A DNA stretch of 64,000 bases from Candidatus Gastranaerophilales bacterium (GTDB taxonomy: Bacteria; Cyanobacteriota; Vampirovibrionia; Gastranaerophilales; Gastranaerophilaceae). Made by a program: the position numbers and the translations under genes. This document shows, one piece after another, positions 7,721 through 14,032 of this stretch. The DNA is taken from contig CALUWJ010000002.1 in the NCBI GenBank assembly GCA_944324455.1, forward strand, positions 81,387 through 145,386, in the 5' to 3' direction. The notes under the pieces were generated by a model. It was not told the DNA's origin. It saw only the letters and a list, made by a program, of their open reading frames with translations, and ran no database searches. Numbering within the stretch: the stretch's first letter is position 1; the number at the start of each line of letters is the position of its first letter.

Positions 7721-9385
7721 TTAATATGGCATCATTATATTTTTATTGCTAAAACCATTTGCATATGTGGTTTTTGGCTGAGATGATGCTTTTTCGTACT
7801 TACTTAGTTGTGCTTGAGGATATCTTTTGCTGATTTCCATATTCACTTCTTTTACTTCGGAATTAGCACTTGTTAAAACATCTCTGGAGTCTTGAAGTTG
7901 TTGTTTGGCTTCAGATAATTTAGCCTCGCTTGCTTCAACTTTTTCCATTGCTTTCATAACAGGGCTATCAGGATTATCTTTACAAGCTTCTTCTATTTCT
8001 TGATTGATTGCTTCTTGTTCTTCTTGAAGTTTTGCAAGAGCTTCTTCTTGTGCTTCTAATTGGGCATTTAAGCCTTCTTCACCATTTAGTTGTTCTTCTA
8101 AGCTTTGAATTTGTTCTTCATCGGATTGAATTTGAGATTGCATTTGTGCAATTTGAGCTTGAAGTGCTTGTCTTTGTGCTTCTATCGCAGCTTGTGCTTC
8201 AGGATCATCAGAGCTTGCGCTTTGAAGACTTGCTAATTGGGATTCTAAATCGCTTAATGAAGCTGTATGTTCGCTTAATTGTTGGTTAGCAGTAGTTAAT
8301 TGTGATTCTGTTTGAGATATTTGATCGTTAATAGATGTAATAGTATCATTTGCAGCTTTTATTGCTTCTGTGTTTGCTTCACTTTTTTCTTTTAATTCTT
8401 CATTTAATTCTTCATTTTTTTGTACTTCTTCATTAAAATCATCTAGGGCATTATCATATTCCCCTGATTGTGATTTAACATTTGATTCGGCATTTGATAC
8501 ATTGCTTTGAGCTGTATCAGCGCTACCTTGTCTTTTATCTCTTTCAGCTTCTAATTGTTCTAAATCCATTTCAGCTAAATTAGCTGATGAAGATTCAACA
8601 GCCCCCATAGAACCGCTTCCACCGCCAGTAGCAGCTGCTTCTTCAGTTTCTTCAGTTTCACCTGTTTCTTCTGTTTCTTCAACTTCTTCTGTTTCTTCTG
8701 TGGCTTCAGTTTCTTCTAGGGCTTCTTCTTCCGAAAGTTCATCTTCTTCTTCAACACCGCCCATTCCGCCTCCGCCACCGGCACCGCCGGCTCCAGCTGC
8801 TTCTTCTGATTCTTCAGCTTTTTCAGTTTCCTCTTCTTTTTCTGATTCTTCTTTATCAACTTTTTCAGAATTACCTAGTTCAGGCATATTTTGACCGAAA
8901 ATCATTTCTAAAAGCTCTTCAAAGTCATATTCAAAATCGCCTTTTTGCATACTTTCAAAGGCTTTTTTTAAGTCATCAATACTTAGTTCTTCTTTATCAC
9001 CTTGTACATAGGTTTGGAATAATTCTTTTTCAAAGTCACTTAGTTCTCTATCTGTGTTAATATCAAGATATTTAAGTGCTTCATCACTTTCATAAATAGT
9101 ATCTAGTAGTTCACTCATCTCATCAGATTTGTCAGTGTTGTTAGTATCGGTTTTATTTGATGATGTACTTGAATTGGTAGTATTACTTGTATTTGTTGAA
9201 TTTTCCTGTTGGTCAAAAATAGTACCAGATTCATCTCCTTTTTGCGAAATCATAGCATTTAGCTCATTTACATCCATAAATACGTTTAAATTAATGCTTG
9301 ACCCGCTTTCAGGAGAAATTTTTCCATCTTTCACCAATTCAAGGTATTTTTCATAAATTTGATTAATAGAAGATATATTTTCCAT
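7721..9385 (-). CDS. EF-hand-like coiled-coil protein, paralogue without the transglycosylase domain
   Basis: I use the ATG at 9385: AAGGGG stands 7 bases upstream, whereas the GTG at 9391 is too close to it. The 554-residue product has a degenerate EF-hand loop (DINTDRELSDFE near residue 100, with Arg replacing the usual Gly). A very acidic Glu/Thr-rich stretch with Gly-rich islands follows at about 170-270, then a long coiled coil at about 275-520. The segments around FQTYVQGDKEEL and ASSDDPEAQAAIEAQRQ match the downstream paralogue almost word for word, so the two arose by tandem duplication. The tail ends in IMMPY with no catalytic domain. No signal peptide is seen. It could be a scaffold or partner of the paralogue; function unknown. 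Confidence 0.7.
   Translation of the reverse strand: MENISSINQIYEKYLELVKDGKISPESGSSINLNVFMDVNELNAMISQKGDESGTIFDQQENSTNTSNTTNSSTSSNKTDTNNTDKSDEMSELLDTIYESDEALKYLDINTDRELSDFEKELFQTYVQGDKEELSIDDLKKAFESMQKGDFEYDFEELLEMIFGQNMPELGNSEKVDKEESEKEEETEKAEESEEAAGAGGAGGGGGMGGVEEEDELSEEEALEETEATEETEEVEETEETGETEETEEAAATGGGSGSMGAVESSSANLAEMDLEQLEAERDKRQGSADTAQSNVSNAESNVKSQSGEYDNALDDFNEEVQKNEELNEELKEKSEANTEAIKAANDTITSINDQISQTESQLTTANQQLSEHTASLSDLESQLASLQSASSDDPEAQAAIEAQRQALQAQIAQMQSQIQSDEEQIQSLEEQLNGEEGLNAQLEAQEEALAKLQEEQEAINQEIEEACKDNPDSPVMKAMEKVEASEAKLSEAKQQLQDSRDVLTSANSEVKEVNMEISKRYPQAQLSKYEKASSQPKTTYANGFSNKNIMMPY
8620..8760. repeat. Low-complexity Glu/Thr codon repeat
   Basis: Within the paralogue gene a stretch of TTCTTCAGT/TTCTTCTGT-type units (minus strand GAAGAAACT-like) encodes repeated EETE blocks between two Gly-rich islands. 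Such tracts are prone to slippage, so the length may differ between strains. Confidence 0.6.
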
Positions 9386-9489
9386 ACACACACCCCTTAT
9401 TCTACTACATTTAGTCTATCGGCAAAGTTATGATAAAACTTGAGGATATGTAAAGAAATGTTACATGGTTTTTAAATTGTGTTTAAAAA

Positions 9490-9516
9490 TAAAAACAGGG
9501 GGAGCATAAGCTCCCC
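9490..9516 (-). terminator. Terminator of the Cys-rich prepilin-like gene
   Basis: On the minus strand GGGGAGC and GCTCCCC pair around TTAT, followed after CTG by a T-rich tail. It stands about 65 bases past the stop at 9580. Confidence 0.75.
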
Positions 9517-9579
9517 AGATATCAAAACACAAAAAATAACATAAACTCATGTAAACAAAAATCGCAATTCGATTTATAT

Positions 9580-10941
9580 TTATATATCAGACACACATCG
9601 GACTGATTTTGCATAGAACTCATTCTCTCCATAATCTTCTCCCCAATCACCTTTAAAAAGAGAGTAAGTGGTAAGTCCAAGACTACTAGCTCCCGTTGTC
9701 CATATTGAAAAAACACTGCAAACCCCTGAGCGAGAACAACCCCAATTATAAGCACATTGAGTTGATGAATAACCAGAATATGCATCACATAATTGCAAAC
9801 CGCCAGCTCCTTTTCCTATAGAGTACGCAGCAAATTTACTTGCCTCATTCAAGCTTGGTAAACGCCATGGTCTTGAACCAATCTTTAATTTTGAACAAAT
9901 ATCTTCAGCAGCCCAATAATTACAAACTGTTCTATTACAGCCTGAATAGTCTCCATAAGCGCTATCACAAGAACCAGGCATTCCCGTTTGGCCTTTCCAA
10001 CATATAGGTGTATCGTTTGAATCATAATTATTGCCGGCTGAAACAGTAAGTGTAGAATATGGGATGGTTAAATCTGGATGATCGCCTATATTATATTTAG
10101 TAACCATTAGATTACCAACAGCCATATACGGAGATGATTTGCAAGCAGGATTTTGTGACGGATTAGAGCTCAATTCATACCCGCCCGTACAAGTTGCACA
10201 TGCACTAGCCGTACAACTTGTACAATTAGCTCCAAATAAAGCATTACAATCAGGTACACAAGTATTTCCACTTAATTTATACCCGCTTATACATCCTGTA
10301 CATGCGCTAGCTGTACAACTAGTACAAGTACTTCCAAATTTAGTTGGACAATTAGCTACACATCTGCCATTAATTAAATCATATCCACCGGTACAAGTTG
10401 TACAATTATCAATATTACATGCTGTACATGCTGAACTAAATAATGTTGTACAATCTGGAACACAAGCTCCATTATCCAGTTTATAATTAGTCTTACAAGT
10501 CTTACATTTTACCTCATCACATGTAGCACAATTAGGATATTTTGTATCACAATTAGTACATGTATTTCCATTAGGATATTTACCATCTTTACAACTTAAA
10601 CATCCGTCACTACTACATGTTAAACAATCAGTCCCATAATCAATAGAACAATCTATACATTTACATTTAGCTAAATTTCTATATTGACCAGATGGACATG
10701 ATTCAATAGAACACATAATACAATTATCTTTATAGCAAAGCTTACAACTAGGTGAAATATCCTTACATTCATCACTCCAACCGTTTGAACTGCCTCCACC
10801 ACCAAAAACACCACTTGAAAATTTCTTTGTGATAATCGGTGTAAAAGCTGCTGTGATACAACTAATCACAATTAAGCTGATTAATAGCTCAATTAGTGAA
10901 AACGCTAATTTTTTAGAATACATTTTAAATCTTCTTTCCAT
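9580..10941 (-). CDS. Prepilin-like protein with Cys-rich repeats and a C-terminal DUF1566/FISUMP-like domain
   Basis: 453 residues. The N-terminus is a class III prepilin signal: basic residues, then AFSLIELLISLIVIS with the conserved Glu5 and a hydrophobic helix, though Ala rather than Gly precedes the cut site. From about residue 50 to 240 come six Cys-rich units of about 33 residues with the pattern C..C....C..C...Y.L..G.C...C. The last 200 residues form a globular domain with WRLPSLNEA, a Trp-Thr pair and an ending SVRCV, which resembles the DUF1566/FISUMP family found on bacterial surface proteins. Start: ATG at 10941 with GGGGA close by, or ATG at 10923. It diverges from an XRE gene at 11031 across palindromes. 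Probably a minor pilin or adhesin exported by type IV pilus machinery; the ligand is unknown. Confidence 0.75.
   Translation of the reverse strand: MERRFKMYSKKLAFSLIELLISLIVISCITAAFTPIITKKFSSGVFGGGGSSNGWSDECKDISPSCKLCYKDNCIMCSIESCPSGQYRNLAKCKCIDCSIDYGTDCLTCSSDGCLSCKDGKYPNGNTCTNCDTKYPNCATCDEVKCKTCKTNYKLDNGACVPDCTTLFSSACTACNIDNCTTCTGGYDLINGRCVANCPTKFGSTCTSCTASACTGCISGYKLSGNTCVPDCNALFGANCTSCTASACATCTGGYELSSNPSQNPACKSSPYMAVGNLMVTKYNIGDHPDLTIPYSTLTVSAGNNYDSNDTPICWKGQTGMPGSCDSAYGDYSGCNRTVCNYWAAEDICSKLKIGSRPWRLPSLNEASKFAAYSIGKGAGGLQLCDAYSGYSSTQCAYNWGCSRSGVCSVFSIWTTGASSLGLTTYSLFKGDWGEDYGENEFYAKSVRCVSDI
10799..10902. repeat. 104-nt inverted repeat, copy A (shared with 62455-62558)
   Basis: The minus strand here matches the plus strand at 62455-62558 with only 4 mismatches in 104, including a 64-base perfect run. 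It encodes the prepilin leader and helix of both Cys-rich genes, and the mismatches are silent or nearly so. Such nucleotide identity exceeds what protein conservation needs and suggests recent duplication or gene conversion. Confidence 0.85.
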
Positions 10942-10962
10942 AATTCCCCAAGATAATATAAT

Positions 10963-10989
10963 TTATAAGTTATATATTATAACTTATAA
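10963..10989. promoter_or_regulatory. Perfect palindrome, probable XRE operator 1
   Basis: TTATAAGTTATA and TATAACTTATAA form exact 12-bp arms around TAT, between the divergent prepilin-like gene and the XRE gene. The core TTATAAGT recurs in the second palindrome at 11000-11029. Position and symmetry fit a dimeric helix-turn-helix regulator controlling both genes. Confidence 0.65.
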
Positions 10990-10999
10990 CACTCTTAAA

Positions 11000-11029
11000 T
11001 TTATAAGTCAATATTTATATACTTATAAA
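11000..11029. promoter_or_regulatory. Inverted repeat abutting the XRE start codon, probable operator 2
   Basis: TTTATAAGT and ACTTATAAA pair across a 12-base spacer and end one base before the ATG of the XRE gene. The half-site is the same TTATAAGT as in operator 1. Binding here would block initiation of the XRE gene itself, so autoregulation is likely. Confidence 0.6.
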
Positions 11030-11030
11030 T

Positions 11031-11255
11031 ATGGATAAAGAAAGTTTATTGAAAAAATTCGGCAAAAATGTAAAAATAGAAAGAATTAAAAAAGATTTAA
11101 CACAAGAGCAACTTGCCGAAATAATGAATGTATCACAAAATTATATTGCCAATATTGAACGGGGAAAGGCAAATATGTCATTAGCAAAAATATATGAACT
11201 ATCTAAATTTTTAAATGTTAATATTGAAAAATTGCTCGTTTTTAGCGAGAATTAA
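11031..11255 (+). CDS. Small XRE-family transcriptional regulator
   Basis: A 74-residue single-domain protein. LTQEQLAEIMNVSQNYIANIERGKANMSLAKI (about residues 22-53) is a textbook Cro/C1-type helix-turn-helix, with the YIANIERG recognition segment. No Shine-Dalgarno lies before the ATG, which follows directly on an inverted repeat, so the mRNA may be nearly leaderless. It is divergent from the Cys-rich prepilin-like gene and is probably its repressor and its own. The last 14 bases overlap the end of the convergent Nudix gene. The same arrangement recurs at 61946-63897. Confidence 0.85.
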   Translation: MDKESLLKKFGKNVKIERIKKDLTQEQLAEIMNVSQNYIANIERGKANMSLAKIYELSKFLNVNIEKLLVFSEN

Positions 11256-11820
11256 TTCTCTCCAGTGCATAATAAACTCCGCAAACAAGTGCTGCAGCAA
11301 CAGAAATTTCTTTTTGATTAATTGTTTTTAAATATTGACTTACGTTATTTATAGGAATAAAAAAGCGCTCCTGTATAACTCCTCCATCTGAAACAGGTTT
11401 TTGGACGATATTATAAGAATTGCATATTGCAGTTATATATGTCAAAGTTTCACTAGATAAACCTGCGCTTGTTGATGAGTTTTTTAACTCAATATAAATT
11501 TCATCTGCAATAAGCCCTGTTTCTTCTAATAGCTCTTTTTTGGTGCACTCTAAAAGCGTTTCATCTTTATCGATATCAGCAATTAGACCAGCCGGAGATT
11601 CAAGGCAATATTTAGCTTTATTTTCGGATGTGATAGGAGGTCTATTTGTTTTCATAAATAGAAAATTATATTCATCATTAATTTTAACTATTGTAGTTAT
11701 AGCAACAGCGCTGTCTAAATTTGGTTTATCGTTAGTTCTTTTAACATAATACCAATCATGACCGGATGGCGAGATTGCGGATTTAAAGTCCAGATATTTT
11801 GATGTATTAATTATTGGCAT
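11242..11820 (-). CDS. Nudix hydrolase
   Basis: A 192-residue protein with a Nudix box: Gly78, Glu87 and K95-ELLEETGL (Lys replacing the usual Arg, and a 3-residue insertion between the first Gly and Glu). This box binds metal to hydrolyse nucleoside diphosphate-X compounds. Length and box spacing suggest an ADP-ribose or ADP-sugar pyrophosphatase type, but the substrate cannot be read from the sequence. Its start overlaps the end of thiE by 14 bases on the same strand, so the two are coupled. A role in clearing thiamine-pathway or damaged nucleotide by-products is possible but is only inferred from the operon. Confidence 0.8.
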   Translation of the reverse strand: MPIINTSKYLDFKSAISPSGHDWYYVKRTNDKPNLDSAVAITTIVKINDEYNFLFMKTNRPPITSENKAKYCLESPAGLIADIDKDETLLECTKKELLEETGLIADEIYIELKNSSTSAGLSSETLTYITAICNSYNIVQKPVSDGGVIQERFFIPINNVSQYLKTINQKEISVAAALVCGVYYALERINSR

Positions 11821-12832
11821 TATTTAGCACCTCATTGAATTTAGAAACGGTTTCATTGATGTCATTAGCATTCATTAATGCTCTAATTGCAGCAACTCTT
11901 GTAGCACCTGCGTTGATAACTTCATTTATATTTGTTTCATCAATTGAACCTATTGCATAAAATGGAATTTTGATGTTTTGACTAACCCATTTAACATATT
12001 CAAGACCGACAGGCGTTGTGGTTGGTTTTGTAGGAGTTTTAAATACCGGACCGACTCCTATATAATCAGCATTATTTTCTTGAGCAATAATAGCGTCATC
12101 GGGTTTATGAGTTGAAATTCCGATTATTTTATCTTCACCTAATAATTTTCTTGCAGAATTTATATCGATGTCGTCTTGACCTAAATGAACACCATCAGCG
12201 TCGACAATTTTTGCTATATCGATTCTGTCATTTATTATTAATAGTGCGTCATACATTGAGCATAATTGGCGGAGTTTTTTTGCGATATTAATCATTTCTT
12301 TTGCGGTTTTATTTTTTTCTCTATATTGAATTAACTTAACTCCTGCATTTAATATTAGCGCAATTCTATCAATAAATTCACTGTCATCCATATCGTTTTG
12401 AGACGTTATAAGATAGATATTTTTATTATTTAAAAGCGCTGACTTAATATTTGTCTTTTTTTCTATATTTATTAAATTCATAATTTCTTTTTCTATTTCA
12501 TACATTTCATATCTATATTTATCATCAAGCGTTCCATATTCATTTAGAACCCTTAATGCTTGTTGAGTTCTTTTTATATTGGCTCTTAAAACATCAGATT
12601 TATTATTTTCTTTTGTTATATTTTGAATATCTACACCAACATCATTTACCACATTTCTGGAATTAATCAAATTTTCATAATCTTTTTCAAAAAATTGTGT
12701 AATCTGGTGGCGTAAATTTTTGAGTTTTTTTGAAAGATTTTTATTATTTAGTATAAACCTGGTATATTCTTCAATGTTTCTAAGGCCCTCTGTTGCTCTA
12801 TTTAAGTTAGCGTCTATTATTCTGAAATACAT
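11807..12832 (-). CDS. thiE: Thiamine-phosphate synthase with N-terminal ThiD2-like domain
   Basis: 341 residues, about 130 longer than plain ThiE. Residues 1-130 (RIIDANLNRATEGLRNIEEY, RQQALRVLNEYG-like blocks) form the ThiD2-type extension known from cyanobacterial ThiE proteins. The C-terminal TIM barrel begins at about residue 137 (IYLITSQ), with the phosphate and pyrophosphate loops VHLGQDDI, IGISTH and YAIGSI. The enzyme joins HMP-PP and thiazole phosphate to make thiamine phosphate in the cytoplasm. The only spacer upstream is 68 bases, too short for a TPP riboswitch, and no THI-box is seen. No other thi gene is in the window. The architecture is one of the best hints of cyanobacterial kinship. 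Confidence 0.93.
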   Translation of the reverse strand: MYFRIIDANLNRATEGLRNIEEYTRFILNNKNLSKKLKNLRHQITQFFEKDYENLINSRNVVNDVGVDIQNITKENNKSDVLRANIKRTQQALRVLNEYGTLDDKYRYEMYEIEKEIMNLINIEKKTNIKSALLNNKNIYLITSQNDMDDSEFIDRIALILNAGVKLIQYREKNKTAKEMINIAKKLRQLCSMYDALLIINDRIDIAKIVDADGVHLGQDDIDINSARKLLGEDKIIGISTHKPDDAIIAQENNADYIGVGPVFKTPTKPTTTPVGLEYVKWVSQNIKIPFYAIGSIDETNINEVINAGATRVAAIRALMNANDINETVSKFNEVLNNANN

Positions 12833-12900
12833 AAAATTACCTTGTTGATTATATATATTTGATTATAGCGAAACCAGTTAAAATTTAATAGTCTTAATTT

Positions 12901-13467
12901 ATGAACGAAGATAAAATTGAAATAATAAAAAGGGCTATTAAGGCTGATAAGCTGGCTTTGATAGAGCTTATTAAACAAGAACAAGATAATATATATGCAA
13001 CTCTTTTTTATATGAAAAAAGATGAAAATGATATAGCGGATATTATGCAGGATGTTTTAATTAAATTGAGCAAAAAAATTACTCAATTAAAAAATCCTAA
13101 ATATTTTAAAACTTGGCTAAATCAGATTATTATAAATTCATATTATGATTATCTTAGAAAAAATAAGAAAAAATCAACAGAAGTTCCATTAATTAAAAAT
13201 GATGACTCATCTGCTATCGAAGTGCCTGATTATGATTCCAACCCGCAAGAAACTGTTTTAAATAATGAACTTGATTTAATTATCAAAACATCAATAGAAA
13301 ATTTACCCTTGCATTATAAAATTCCGATTACTTTAAGAGAAATTCAAGGTTTAAGCTACGATGAAATTTCAAATATAACAAATACAACGGTTGGCACAGT
13401 TAAATCTCGTATTGCGAGGGCAAGAGCAATAATAAAAGATGATATTAATAAATATTCAAGAGGATAA
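12901..13467 (+). CDS. ECF-type RNA polymerase sigma factor
   Basis: A 188-residue sigma-70 family protein. Region 2 at about residues 25-90 includes DIADIMQDVLIKLSKKI and FKTWLNQIIINSYYDYLRK. Region 4 at about 125-180 includes LPLHYKIPITLREIQGLSYDEIS and GTVKSRIARAR. It belongs to the same broad class as the sigma gene at 655-1158 but is clearly distinct. No Shine-Dalgarno precedes the ATG. Its stop is one base before the start of a small partner gene at 13469, a classic sigma/anti-sigma layout. It diverges from thiE. Confidence 0.9.
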   Translation: MNEDKIEIIKRAIKADKLALIELIKQEQDNIYATLFYMKKDENDIADIMQDVLIKLSKKITQLKNPKYFKTWLNQIIINSYYDYLRKNKKKSTEVPLIKNDDSSAIEVPDYDSNPQETVLNNELDLIIKTSIENLPLHYKIPITLREIQGLSYDEISNITNTTVGTVKSRIARARAIIKDDINKYSRG

Positions 13468-13468
13468 T

Positions 13469-13801
13469 ATGATTTCTACAGGCGCACTAGAAGATAAAAT
13501 TAATGAATATTATGATGAACAAATGAATTCTTCGCAATTATTGAACTATGAAGCAAGAATTGCGAATTCGCTGTTAATTAAAGAATACACATATCAAAGA
13601 TGTTTTGAATTTTATAAAATCTCTAATTCAATTAAATTTACGAAGAAAAGACTGAAACCAAAAGCTCAAGAGATAACAAAGAATATTTTAGTAAATATAC
13701 AAGATGATTTATTCTTCGATATCAATTCCGTTTTTTCTAAGAGTGTCAATAAACATTTGCGCAGCTTTCTTTTGAACCTCAGGAGGCACAACTCTAAGTA
13801 G
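13469..13801 (+). CDS. Small protein coupled to the ECF sigma factor, candidate anti-sigma factor
   Basis: The ATG at 13469 follows GAGGATAAT and sits one base past the sigma stop; a longer frame from 13439 overlaps the sigma gene and is less likely. The 110-residue product starts with LEDKINEYYDEQMNSSQ, which resembles the acidic first helix of ZAS-type anti-sigma domains. It lacks the zinc-binding His/Cys set and any membrane helix. The last 31 codons overlap, antisense, the gene at 13709-14032. The call rests on position and weak similarity. Confidence 0.5.
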   Translation: MISTGALEDKINEYYDEQMNSSQLLNYEARIANSLLIKEYTYQRCFEFYKISNSIKFTKKRLKPKAQEITKNILVNIQDDLFFDINSVFSKSVNKHLRSFLLNLRRHNSK

Positions 13802-14032
13802 TTCAATTGTTCTTGATATAACAGGGTCTTTATCATACCATCTTGAACCGCCATTAATAGGTTTGACCATATGATAGAATTTTTCTATGGCCTCTTTAGA
13901 AACTTTTTTTTCAACTGAATTCAAGAACTCCTCAGCTTGTTCCTTAAGCTCTGATTGGTAATCCTTTAACATATTTATTACTTTTAATAATAACGGATCA
14001 TAGTCATACCATCTTTTATATTCTTGTGCCAT
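13709..14032 (-). CDS. Conserved-looking protein with two internal repeats
   Basis: The ATG at 14032 follows GGAGAGG, so I prefer it to the TTG at 14044. The 107-residue soluble protein contains two similar units. The first starts RWYDYDPLLLKVINML (about residue 6) and the second RWYDKDPVISRTIELL (about residue 63). Each runs into a helix rich in Glu, Lys and Gln, so it looks like an internal duplication. The start overlaps the murA stop by 17 bases, so translation may be coupled. I do not recognise the family. The RWYDxDP motif would be a good search probe. Confidence 0.65.
   Translation of the reverse strand: MAQEYKRWYDYDPLLLKVINMLKDYQSELKEQAEEFLNSVEKKVSKEAIEKFYHMVKPINGGSRWYDKDPVISRTIELLRVVPPEVQKKAAQMFIDTLRKNGIDIEE

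Noticed and set aside
8008..8289. Plus-strand Leu-rich ORFs inside the coiled-coil genes
   Set aside because: They are the antisense of Glu/Gln-rich coiled-coil codons, which always read as Leu/Val-rich, and have no start signals.
10139..10486. Plus-strand ORF inside the Cys-rich gene
   Set aside because: It is the antisense shadow of regular Cys repeats; no ribosome site and a low-complexity Val/Gln/His product.
12833..12900. Possible TPP riboswitch before thiE
   Set aside because: The gap is only 68 bases and lacks the CTGAGA-type core and the helices needed.
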